Source of the DNA: Poecilobothrus nobilitatus
Lineage: Eukaryota; Arthropoda; Insecta; Diptera; Dolichopodidae
Direction: 5' to 3'
Length of the DNA stretch: 64,000 nt
NCBI GenBank assembly: GCA_947095535.1
Contig: OX352774.1
Location: 44,098,496 to 44,162,495 of the forward strand
The position numbers and the translations under genes were made by a program. The notes beneath the pieces are model-generated. The model worked only from the letters and a program-made list of their open reading frames with translations, did no database searches and had not been told where the DNA came from. Of the stretch, positions 1 to 10,415 are shown in pieces (within the stretch, counting starts at the first letter, position 1; each line of letters begins with the position of its first letter).

Positions 1-600
1 GTATTTATCTCGGGCTCTGCGTAATAGTTTTGCAATCTAAAACCGGTAGAAGATCGAAAATTTTATTATCTATATAAGACAATATCAAAATTATGTAATA
101 TTTTGTAATTTACGATTTAAATTTACCGTTATATGAAAACCACATTTTGCATGAAATTTCTTTTTTCATAACTCCGGCACCCCTTTAGATAGGAACCTGA
201 AATTTTGAGACAAGAAAGAACTTGTAGAATTAGTATAAGTTTCCTCAGAAAATTTTTTGGTGACGCCCCCTCTTTAAGAGTTATTACGCCTCAAAAATTG
301 AAAATTTGCTATTTTTAGACACCTGTAACTTAGGCACCTGTAAAAATTTTTCTTCGGCAAGACATAAAAATTAAAGCTGCAATAATATATTTTTACGTGT
401 GTTAACAGCTTTTCTTAGTTATATAGGATTCCGGACTTACGGCCCCTCAAAATCTCAAAAATGTCCTATTTTCAAGTTTTTTCTTATTACATGAAATTTT
501 CAAATTTTTGTGCAAGTCACACTTTTAAACAGTTTGTATTGAGTTTTGGAAATGTGCGCTTTTAAAAACCGTTGGTTTACATTCTACCTTGTTTCTTTTA
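1..600 (+). repeat. Diverged copy of a dispersed module shared with Helentron-like family a and element E1 (cut by window edge)
   Basis: This stretch aligns by eye with 39540-39880 in order: a segment ending TTACCGTTATATGAAA near 130, a CACCCCTTTAGAT-type GC patch near 180-190, then the CACCTGTAACTT motif repeated around 320-340. The last part, near 545-590 (GCTTTTAAAAACCGTTGG), recurs near 59550-59630. No end of the element is visible because the window starts inside it. No open frame is conserved, so it is treated as non-coding mobile DNA. Confidence 0.55.
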
Positions 601-1590
601 TTTTACACAATGTATTTTACAAAAAGATAAATATATAATATACCTATATTTTAGCATACATATGTATATTATGTGTTTGTCAATGTAAACAAAATTGAAA
701 TTGAGATGACAATATATAGAAAGTCAGTGACTCCTGTCAGATTTTTAATTATTTAGGTATTTTTACAAAATTTGTTAAAAATTTTTGTATATTATTTAGG
801 TATATATGTATGTACATATTTGGAAAATTCTATATTTTTAATCCTTTAACATATTTATTAGTCCTTAATATATGTACAGAATTATATTACGTTACATATG
901 CATTTATAAATATATATATTATTATGGTAAATATATATGTATATGAATGAGTTGAAATTGATCTAATGATATTGTTTTAGGAATAATTGAATTTAAACAA
1001 AAATTACTTTGGTTTCTTTTTTTATGTTTTTTTTTTTACATGAAGATAAAATAGTATTAGTTTAAAGTTTAGACTATAATAAATATTGGTTTTCATAAAT
1101 TAAATTAAAATAAATTTACAAAACATTGTACATATTATACGATTTATAGTTATATACAATATAGAAACACATCTATTTAAATAAATAGATAGATATGTAA
1201 TTACAAAATATGTGAAATAATTATATTAAGTGTCAAAAGTTACAAATAAATTTTTTAGCTATTATTATAAATATAATATAAAAAAAAATTGTCTTCAAAA
1301 TATTAACTTTGTTAAATAAATAAAAAGTTGAAAAAAAAAATGAGAAAGTTAACAAACTTCGAACTAAATTCAATAAATATAGATATACGTGTTTAAATAC
1401 TCGTGTCTTTGACAAATAGAACCAAAGGAGCAGAACCTTGTTCTATTCGGTTCACTGTAAAAATCTTTAAAAATGGTGTTTTTTGCTCTTATTATTTATC
1501 TTATATTATATAGTTATGTGATTTTAAACACACACAAACAAAATTTCTTTAGTTTATGGAAATCTGATTCATTTTTTTTTGATTCATGGT
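601..1590. other. AT-rich spacer, nothing recognised
   Basis: Very AT-rich, with poly-T runs and TATGTATGTACATA motifs. The 60-residue minus-strand frame at 1233-1415 has low complexity and no splice or homology support. Confidence 0.6.
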
Positions 1591-1594
1591 ATAG

Positions 1595-1704
1595 TGATGG
1601 CGTAGGCGTAATGGCCTTTTAATGGGATGACATTGTATTTAAACTCCGGTTAGATCATATAAAAAACTATACTAATTTTATATCGTATATATTATGATAT
1701 ATGT

Positions 1705-1736
<32 letters not shown>

Positions 1737-1990
1737 TATAATACTAATAATAATACCTGCTACATCAACTGTGGAGCTGTCTTCAACAATTACTTCATGC
1801 AAGAAGGTCTTATATATTACGGCATGTTGTAACTGTTGAAGTATTAATAATAATAAGTGGATTCATTGTTGCCTTACAGTTTCACTCCCCAATTCAAAGC
1901 ATTCCTGTCCTATATTTTTCTATCCTTATTCCCTAGCCAATATATTAGTTAGCGGTTGCATCGCATTATATTGAGTTAAGGGGGAGATGG
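1595..1990 (+). repeat. SINE-2 composite, copy 1: decayed tRNA-like head, (AAT)n, unique tail
   Basis: The head at 1595-1665 keeps a TGGCGTAG A-box remnant and a TTTAAACTCCGGTTAG B-box remnant matching the better copy at 5002-5075. (AAT)n follows at about 1711-1735. Next comes a ~90-bp module (CTGCTACATCAACTGTGG onward) matching the modules at 5224-5791, then the tail with TTCCCTAGCCAATATA, which is also found at 5885-5899. The same order in both copies suggests one composite family. Confidence 0.6.
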
Positions 1991-3970
1991 ATTTAGTGAA
2001 TGTTTTTTCTCAATTTTTCATTTTACTCTTCTAAATTCTAAACCAAAAATATCATTCTTAAAATAGTTTTCACGATATTTAAAGCATATTTCAGTTGCAA
2101 AATTTGTTATAAAAGCATATGACATCAGGCATCAATATGGTAGGAGATCTAAAGGTATAATATCAAGGTACATACTATGTAAATAGAAAATGAAATCCAT
2201 CAAAATATAATATAGATCTTCTATAGCTTATTTGTGTATTTTTTGGAATTTTTTTTTTGAAAATGCAATTTTCGATTTTGAATTAAAAAGCGTGTCAAAA
2301 GTAGTAAAATTTTACCAATGGGGATTTAATATTATAAATTTAGTATGAAACAAATTCTTTTTGGATTTGGTTTAACCTCAAAAATAAAATTTTATATTGA
2401 ACTAACTATGATATCGATATATACATTTATACATTATAAAAAAATATTTAAATAAAATCAAAATAAAAACAAACAATATGAATACCTTTTCTATAAGTTG
2501 ACGTTAAGCAAAACAAATTATAACAACGTTGAATTTTTTTTTAAATCAATTTTTAAATCAAATATTCTCAAAGGAATAAAAATTTCTACACTTGATATTC
2601 AGAAATGATTAAATATGAAAATAATTTGAGTACCTATCATCGGAATTCCTTTGAGTGACTCTTGTAAATAATATAGGTATATTTAACTATAGGTCTATAT
2701 GTACCTAAATCTGAACAACAGTAGTGCCTATATTGCATTGATTTAATGTACTTATAGAAAAATAAGAACTTTTTGTGCAAAATCCATGTTTTTTTTTTAA
2801 AATATTCAAATAAATTCTATTATTATATGATTTGGGTTTTTTAGGGGTTTGGTTGGGGTCATGAAAATTTATTTAATAACAAATATAATTTAAGATAGGG
2901 TACAATGAAAAAAAACTTTCATTAATTTTTATTTTAAATAAGAAATTATTTCAAATTAATTTTTAAATTTTCTTTAAAACTTATAAGTTAATATTATAAC
3001 AATTGACTATTGTAAATTTTATTTGATGAATACTATTTGAAATTATAGCATGATCCGCTCATCGCAATAACATTTCAATGACATTTGCATGAAGACTTCA
3101 GTAAATAAGAAACAATATACCTATTTGAATCTACTTGAGTTAATTTTCTTGAATTGTAACATTATATATATTAATTTTTTTAATTTGAGTTTAATTAGTA
3201 GTGATCTTTAAACTCTTAGTTCTGTTATATGTATAGTTTTTCATATATTCGTTTTTGATTATGGATGTCCTCTAATTAAAAATTGTATTTAGCTTCGGAT
3301 TTTTTACAAAAACATTTATTGGAAATATTGCACTAAATTATATTAATCTATATTTCAAATATTTTTTCTAAATGGCATAATAACAAAAGCATATTAATTA
3401 TTTCTTGTGCACCCGTTTTATTTTTAACATTTTGTTTCAGAATATAGAGTTTTTTTATAAGGAAAATGAACTCCAAATCATTTCCCGTTGCCTAACAATA
3501 TGCAAATTTTTTTTAAAAAAATTCTAATACATTTTTCGACCCGCACGCAATAAAATTTATGTTCAGAATCGAGACTTCATAAAGTACCGTTTCGTATTTA
3601 TGTCATTACGTAACTCTATCATTCTTATTGAAAGTATATCTCCATCCTCCTTATTTGGAAGTACATTCTTAACATTTTTTAACTCACAAAATTTTCTATT
3701 ATGCATTTAAATATTAATATGAAAATTTAAGATTATACTTTTAAAATTAATTTCTGTATAGTGTAATAAGCCTTCATTTCAGTTTCAGTGAAAATTTAAA
3801 ATATGGCTTAGAATTTGAATAACATAATAAAGCTGTTATTTCACTCCAATGATCATTTCTGATCCACTAAAACGATTATTATTCATATTTTACTTATTAT
3901 TTATTTATTTAATATACGATATTAATTATTACGATATAAACAATTACAATATAAGTTTATTAATATTAGA
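1991..3970. other. AT-rich spacer
   Basis: No gene seen. A short GGAATTCCTTTGAGTGACT match near 2642-2660 resembles the 3' end of LINE-A and may be a scrap of it; otherwise only AT-rich simple sequence. Confidence 0.55.
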
Positions 3971-3974
3971 TATG

Positions 3975-4045
3975 ATCTGATCAGTGTTTGACCGTGAAAT
4001 CCTTCAAATAAATGGCCAACGACTTAACCATGGCTAACTTGGTTA
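3975..4045 (-). repeat. SINE-2 head relic
   Basis: Read on the minus strand, the segment contains TTAGCCATGGTTAAGTCG, which aligns with the A-box region of the SINE-2 head at 5009-5030. A weak B-box-like part (ACGGTCAAACACTG) follows at the expected side. It is badly decayed, and no tail or target duplication is visible. Confidence 0.4.
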
Positions 4046-4274
4046 TTAGTTTTTTAACAGTACCTATAAAATAAAAACTCAACACCTATATTCATTATGA
4101 TTTAGGCTTTTGTTAAAGTACAAGATAAAATATTTAAATAGTTTCAATTATATTAAAGTTTTAAATCCAAAATATTATATTCAGATATAATATATTTAAA
4201 TAAAAGTGCTGTTGCATCAACTCAAAAAAAAAAAAAAAACAATAGGTTGTTGTAATTGAATGTTGTTGTAATGT

Positions 4275-4943
4275 AATTGAATCGGTCATTTTGAAAAGGC
4301 CACATCTACAAAAAATTAAATTGTTCAGAAGAAAGAAAAAACTATTTTATGAAAATTATACTAAAGGCATAGAATTTAAGTTATTATTTATGTTTGTACA
4401 TTATATTTTAAAACATCTCCACTTTTATGGATTGTATATAGGTAAATAAAATTTTTTTTATTGGTCAAAATCTAGAATGGAATTATGTCGTTTTGCAACA
4501 GAATATGGTTAATATTTGGAATCATCTGAAAATATTTCAAAATGTAATATTAAATAAAAAAAAAATATGTCACATAACATACTATGTTAATGCATCTTAA
4601 AAAGTTATTTTTAAATTTGACGGTTTTCTTGTTTAAACTTTTTAATTTACATTAACTTTAAATCTACAACGTTAATTCACTTCAAATTTTATTGCTTGTA
4701 GCTACATACAATTTTTAATAGAAATTACTGATCAATACTTTGAAAAAGGTCATATTTCCGGAAATATGTCTTTTTCGAATGGATTGAGAAAACATCACTT
4801 AAATTTTTAGCACACCGAAACTATTTAGATATGCCACATTTTGACAGAAAAAATGCGTTTCTTTATGAACTTTCTTTTTGAGCAGAAAAGTCATTTTGAT
4901 AAAAGTGTGCAATTGTGGCCTTTTCGAAATGACCGATTCAATT
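4275..4943. mobile_element. 669-bp MITE-like element with 30-bp terminal inverted repeats
   Basis: Positions 4275-4304 and 4914-4943 are inverted copies matching at 29 of 30 positions, beginning AATTGAATCGGTCATTT. The interior has no open frame and holds a perfect 18-bp palindrome at 4751-4768 (CATATTTCCGGAAATATG). Directly outside the right end, AATTGAATCGGT occurs again near 4945-4957, forming a local palindrome. This looks like a non-autonomous DNA transposon. Superfamily is unknown because no clear target duplication is seen. Confidence 0.6.
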
Positions 4944-5001
4944 TTAATTGAATCGGTGTTAAAATCCGAACACTAGCGTCTGTGTTAAAATCCTATCCAT
5001 C

Positions 5002-5075
5002 TGACTCATGGCGCAGTGGTTAAGTCGCCAACTTTTCAATCGAAGGGTCTTGGGTTCAAACCCCGGTCAGGTCAT
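5002..5075 (+). repeat. SINE-2 tRNA-like head (pol III A and B boxes)
   Basis: An A-box TGGCGCAGTGG lies at 5009-5019 and a B-box within GGGTTCAAACCCC at 5052-5064, with tRNA-like spacing. A T-arm can be folded (TTGGG/CCCGG), but the acceptor stem has several mismatches, so this is a tRNA-derived SINE head rather than a working tRNA gene. The CTTTTCAA loop and the AAGGGTCTTGGGTTCAA part resemble tRNA-Lys; that parentage is inference. A short A-rich stretch and (AAT)n follow directly. Confidence 0.65.
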
Positions 5076-5204
5076 AAATAAAAAAAAATATGTAGTACTT
5101 TTATATCGTAATAATGTATATCGTATAATAAATATTAGTAATAATAATAATAATAATAATATTATAATAATAATAATAATAATAGTAATAATAATAACAA
5201 TAAT

Positions 5205-5235
<31 letters not shown>

Positions 5236-5332
5236 GCTGCTACAGTGGAGGCACCTTTAGTTATATCATGCAAGTAAGGTGTTATATACTGCTGCATATT
5301 GTTATTCACGGATGGCGCTGACTCTGTAGTAA

Positions 5333-5396
<64 letters not shown>

Positions 5397-5422
5397 GTAA
5401 TAATAATAGTAATAATAATAAT

Positions 5423-5454
<32 letters not shown>

Positions 5455-6035
5455 GTACAATAATTAAATAGTATAATAAATAGTACAATAGTAATAATAA
5501 CAATAATTATAATAATAATAATAGTAATAATAATAATAGCTACTACAGTGGGGCTATCTTTGGTTATATCATGCAAGTAAGGTGTTATATACTGCTGCAC
5601 GTTGTAATCCACTGATGACGCTGACTCTGTAGTAAAAATAATAATATTATTAATAAGAATATTAATACCAATAATAACAGCCGCTACAGTGACAGTGGGG
5701 GGGGTTGTCTTCAATAATTACCACATGTAGTAATATATATACTACTACTACATGTTGTAACTGTTGTGACGGCTTTAGTCACTGTTAGCAAAATAATAAT
5801 AATAGGCGGTTTCATTGTTTCCTTACAGTCCCACTCCCAATTCAATGTTTCCGTATCCATTTTCCTATCCTTTCCTATCCCTACTCCCTAGCCAATATAC
5901 TGCGTTTGTAGGTAAGGGTTTCATCCCACTATATTGGCTAAAGGGGGAGGTGGGTTGGCTCAGTAAGAATCTGGCACTACCAAGGGGTAATTCTTGGTGT
6001 CTTTGGAAAATTCCCACCTCCCTTAGGAAAAAAAA
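5076..6035 (+). repeat. SINE-2 composite body: (AAT)n microsatellite with three ~100-bp modules and a tail
   Basis: Long (AAT)n/(AAC)n tracts at roughly 5140-5235, 5334-5460 and 5480-5535 alternate with three related modules at about 5224-5333, 5538-5637 and 5680-5791. Each starts near GCTRCTACAGTG, and the first two end CTGACTCTGTAGTAAAA. The tail (5815-6035) contains an 11-bp inverted repeat, TAGCCAATATA near 5889 and TATATTGGCTA near 5931, and ends in poly-A. The long frames here on both strands are microsatellite translations and not genes. Confidence 0.65.
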
Positions 6036-8047
6036 AAAATTTATCTTCTGTTATTTACATATCTGTCCCTTGTATACATTAAAATTAACTTTAATAAAAT
6101 TTTATAAAATAAATTTATTTCTTTTTGCCCAATTTAATAAAACCGTTTTTCTTAAAAGATTTTATTTTGTTTTTTTTAATTTTTATATCTCATTCAGTGC
6201 ATATACTGTTTTCATATACATAAATATACATTTTATGAACATATATATATATAATAATATGTAGACTTATATGAAAATTAATACAGTGATATATATAGAT
6301 AGTAGAAAATTTTGTTAATTGCATTATTGTCATTGGATATAATGAGGTTTGAAAACTGCTTCTGAAAATTTATACTCATCTACTATATGTAAATTAACTT
6401 GACGTCTATTTATGATATAACAATATACAATATATATTCTTATGTACCTAAAGTATATATACTTATTTATTCATTCGGAATTACAATGTTAAATTTTATT
6501 TTGTGTGTAGTCATTAAGACTAAAAGAACATCATTGCTATTATATTCAATATAACCTTTCCCATTAAATTTTATCTCTTTTTTTTTTGTTTTTTTTTTTT
6601 TTTTTTTTTAAAAAAGAAAATTTAAATTATCGCTGGTCAATGTTTTAACATTTATAACAAGAATAAAATGAAAATAATATTTATTTTTAAATAGTTATGT
6701 TGACAAACATATATCTATACAAGTTCATTTGTATATACTTATACAAGATATATTTATTAAAAGTATTACCGCATGTGCACAGTCATCGGTTTATTTTATT
6801 TTCTTTTTGTCGTTTCTGTATAAAGTGTAATAAAAATTTATACAGAATGAATTTTTGGACTAAATTAAAAGTTGTCGTATATTTTATCTTTGATTTGTAT
6901 TAATACTGGAGCAGGAGTACTAGAGACACCTAGCTATTTATTTTTAAAATTTTAATTCAGCAGAAAATTTTCAGATTTGGGAACCGAATGAAACTGACTA
7001 AAATGAATATAATGTAATGTAAACTTAAATTTTTATTGTTTTTTTTTTTTTGATATAATTGTTGTTTTTTTAGCCAATAAGTTGGAAATTGGTGTTTTTC
7101 TTTATTTTATTATTTTTTTGTTTTCTGTGTGTGTTAAATTGCTTCGAATTGTTGTGGTGATTTTGTTTTTTTTTTTAAAACCAAATAGACCGTGAATTAT
7201 ATTTGGAAAATCACAATTGTTTTATATAAAATTTATTGCCTTTCATTTACATTGGGAGTATCAGAAGTTGTTAAGAAAGAAGCAAAGCAGAAAAAAAAAA
7301 GCAGTTTACAGTAGTACAGTAAAAGAGGTAGTAAAAAAAAAAGTTTAAATGTTTGGTGTTTACTTGGTGGTTTAGTGTTTATTTATATTTTATATTGTCA
7401 TGCCTTGGACCTTAAAACAAATGTGGATTTATAAATAAGTAAATATTAGTATTTTTCTATTTCATTTTTGGGAATTTTCACAATATATTTTCGAATTTAA
7501 AAGATTTTTTTTTTTTTTATCTTCTTTAGATTTAATTAATAATATAATGAAAATTTTAAATCTTTGTTACTACACACTGTTAAACCGATTCTTATATGTT
7601 ATTTATATATTGTATTTAATTAGATTTATTTTAAATTTTAGTTAGAGATTATTAAATATTATTATTATGTTAAGTATTAATAAATTTGAAAATAATAAAA
7701 TAAGCTTGAATTTAAATTGAATAAAGTCACGATCTTTTGACTTTTTTATGTTAATTTGGGGTAACAATAATAATAATAAATAATAAATTAATATTAAAAT
7801 TTATGATTATTATTTTTTTGAGTATTTTTATTAGAAAAATGGAAAGTTTTTTATTTTTTTATACGATTTTCATTAACACTAATTAATACTTTATGTACTT
7901 TATTGTTATAAAGTCATAAAAAAATAATATCTTTAGTAGACTTATGTTTTAAGATTATTTTCTAAGACTATGTACACTATCATAGTGATGATAAAAAAAT
8001 GATTTATTTAAGATTAATTTGAAAGAATCCTTTAGTTATATTTTCAG
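6036..8047. other. AT-rich spacer upstream of the candidate exon
   Basis: Poly-T tracts dominate, including a long run near 6578-6610. No repeat family or gene is recognised. If 8048-8155 is an exon, this is intron or upstream DNA. Confidence 0.5.
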
Positions 8048-8155
8048 ATTTGATTTCCGGGCGTCTACGTATAGAGGGAAGTAAGGGAACAAATCAACTT
8101 GCAAAAGAAGGCGATGTAACTCTCTTTACAAATCCCGATCCTTTTTGTTACATTG
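8048..8155 (+). CDS. Candidate internal coding exon, 108 bp, product unknown
   Basis: A pyrimidine-rich acceptor (TTATATTTTCAG) ends at 8047 and a GTAAAC donor starts at 8156. Between them is an open, clearly less AT-rich stretch in balanced codons. It starts with the last two bases of a codon and ends with the first base of the next, so it is a symmetric phase-1 exon of 36 codons. The encoded peptide is hydrophilic; short readable pieces are ISGRLRIEG, KEGDVTLF and NPDPFCYI. I do not recognise the family. The NPDPF segment is loosely like a C2-domain loop, but that is speculation. No methionine start is needed for an internal exon. Composition, phase and splice sites together are better than chance frames elsewhere in the window, but no homology was tested. 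Confidence 0.45.
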
Positions 8156-8205
8156 GTAAACGTTTATTTTCCTTTTCTTACATCCTTTTTGTTACATTGG
8201 TAAAC
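8138..8205 (+). repeat. Exact 24-bp direct repeat duplicating the exon's 5' splice site
   Basis: Positions 8138-8161 and 8182-8205 are identical (begin ATCCTTTTTG, end TTGGTAAAC), a 44-bp period. The first copy spans the last 18 bases of the candidate exon and its donor; the second supplies a second identical donor. Use of the second donor would add 44 nt and change the downstream phase. Confidence 0.8.
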
Positions 8206-8232
8206 AAAGAAAACTGTATGAGCAAATTATAA

Positions 8233-9566
8233 AGTAAAAAATCCGCGTTTAGATAATCTATGGAGCAGTCTGACGAACTATAATCAGAAAATATATGAAA
8301 ATATTATAGGATTTAATGAAAAAAAATATGTACATCTAGAGGCATATTGTTATGCAAATTTACGCAAACTGTTTTATATATTCACTTGCGGACAAATGAA
8401 ATAAGTATTTGTGCTCTGTTTATAAGTTCAGAAGAACAGTTCATTGTTCCGAACTCTTTCAAGATGCTAACATAATTTAAAAAAAAACAAAAAAAAATAC
8501 TAAGAAGGAATAAGACACCTTTTAACAATTATTGCTTAATCTTTCAGGATTTTAATAAATAAAACTAACTCAAAAACCATATCAAGTTAAAACAATTACA
8601 TACAATACAGTATTGAATTATTTCATATACAAGATGCCCATAATATTTAAATTTAAATCATGGAGGGTGAAACAATAAATACAGGTACAAAACTTTACGC
8701 CAACCCCATAAAAATTTTAGAACAATATCAATTTTACTCAAGCTGAGTCAAACTTTTGGAAAACTCAAACCTTTAAATTTTTCTGTGCTTTTTTAAACAG
8801 ATCTTAAAAAAAGAAAATATAATTTAAAATTCAAGTTTTTTTAAAATGTTAAAAGAAAATTAAATTCTTATGATCAAAGTCAATTTTTTATTGTTTCTGA
8901 ATGGTTAATTGAATTTTCAATAATATTTCTATATTATTATTTTTTTTTTATGGTTATATGAATTTTAACATACACCATACATTCAGCAGTCAAAAACACA
9001 AAGACAAAACATTTTTTTTTTTTTTTTTGAATTAAATTGAATGTTGAAAGTTCATTGTTAAATCTTGTATTATGTTTGATGTTACTGATATTATTCCAAG
9101 AATATATTTATCATGAGTTCTTTGTGCAAACCTGTGGAAAAGTGAAAACTTTATCCTTATTATTGTTCATGTATATGTAGTTTATTTATCACTTTCTTTT
9201 TAAAAAGGATAGATACATTTTTATTATTAGATGATGAAAATTGAATTGAAAAAGTTTTTTTGTTTTTTTTTAATATTTCGTTTTTTTTTTTTTATTTTGT
9301 GAAAGTTATAAACTTTTTCACTTATTTTCTGTGAGAACTTTTAATAGATGTTTTAGAGCATTTGAATTTTTTTTGTACTTATAAATGTTATAGAAAAATA
9401 TGAGTGGCAGATTTCTTTATCGTAATTTTGATATCAGTGAGTATCTTATTTTATCAAATTTTTATAATTAAATGAAAAAAGTAAAAAATACGATACAAAA
9501 TATTTGAAAGGAAAAATTAAGTTTATAAAATAATTTCCTTTTTCATTATAGATGATAATGAATCAT
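8233..9566. other. AT-rich spacer
   Basis: Poly-T/poly-A rich, with no recognised repeat or gene; possibly intronic to the candidate exon at 8048. Confidence 0.5.
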
Positions 9567-9888
9567 ATTGTGGGGAATGAGATGTCATCGCATGTGTTTC
9601 CCAAAGTTAGTTATTATATATACAATTATACAATTTAGTAAAGTTTAAGAAAAACAATAACTTCTTTCTTCATAATGTCCCTCCATCTGTTTCTTACCCA
9701 TCCAACATAATCCCTCCTTCCATCCTCCAACATCCTTATCCCTTAAACAACACTTTCAAACGTAACATAAGGTTTGACTTCGAAGAGGTGACTTTGATTG
9801 GTTATGGTCCAAAACTATCTGTAAAAATAATGTGGAATTCCTTTGGGTGACGTTTGAAATTTTTCACACCATTGTAAAAAAAAAAAAC
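9567..9888 (+). mobile_element. LINE-A fossil copy 1, 5'-truncated 3' end with poly-A
   Basis: The 5' part near 9567-9605 aligns with the C-terminal end of the LINE ORF2 seen at 34777-35040 (the part reading LWN...HVFP there). The LINE-A 3' region follows: CCCTCC-rich stretches, TTGGTTATGGTCCAAAACTA, CCTTTGGGTGACGTTTGA, and a poly-A run at about 9877-9888. There is no intact frame. It is a truncated, dead insertion of a Jockey-type non-LTR retrotransposon. Confidence 0.65.
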
Positions 9889-10311
9889 AAAATATTAGTA
9901 GGTACTGCAAAAAATAATTTTAACTAATGAAATATAAAAGAGGGAATCCCAAAATCATGTGGTCATCAATATAATTACATAAACACAACACGATATGCTT
10001 CAAAAGCAATTAATATTATTTTATTAAAAAATTTTATTTATATAAAATCGGGAGTTTTCCGCTTAGAAGAGTATTTTTTGTTTTATTATTTCTGAACTCT
10101 TTTTTTAATTCCAAAGTATCTGATCATGTCCTTTGCATTGCATTATTTAATCAAAGTATATTTTTTGATGACTTTTATTTCATATGTCCACAATTTTCTG
10201 GTAGCTTTAAAGTTAGAACTTTCAGCACCATTTAAACATCTTTTATTATAAATGGTCAGTGAAGATACGGTGTTTTTTTTCTCTCAAATTCGATCTAAAA
10301 AAAAAAAATAG
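9889..10311. other. AT-rich spacer
   Basis: No feature recognised. It ends in a weak pyrimidine tract (near 10271-10285) and an A-run before the AG at 10310-10311. Confidence 0.5.
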
Positions 10312-10415
10312 AATTATGCATTATCGGTGATGCATTAGATTGTAAAAAACGATTTTTTGGCGTAACATGCCAGCAGTTGTGGCAAAATTCAAAGTGCACA
10401 TCGGTCATACATTGA
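10312..10415 (+). CDS. Candidate terminal exon (Cys-containing), or LINE-A relic
   Basis: After an AG at 10310-10311 there is an open frame starting with two bases of a codon and ending at TGA 10413-10415. That phase would join in frame to the exon ending at 8155. The local GC is much higher than around it. The peptide has four cysteines spaced about eight apart (pieces: CIIGDALDC, FFGVTC, WQNSKC). No family is recognised. Against this reading, 10358-10382 shares TTGGCGTAACA and CAGCA with the LINE-A copy at 21524-21545, and a GATGC precedes both at similar distance, so it may be a LINE relic. An alternative frame from ATG 10367 runs to a GTGAGT at 10418. Support is weak either way. Confidence 0.3.

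Noticed and set aside
5002..5075. A functional tRNA gene (Lys-like)
   Set aside because: The A and B boxes are good, but the acceptor stem has several mismatches, the D-arm is imperfect, and the sequence leads into a SINE body also present elsewhere.
5067..5714. 215-residue minus-strand open frame
   Set aside because: It is almost entirely translated (AAT)n microsatellite (runs of I and Y) with repeat modules between; no real protein signature.
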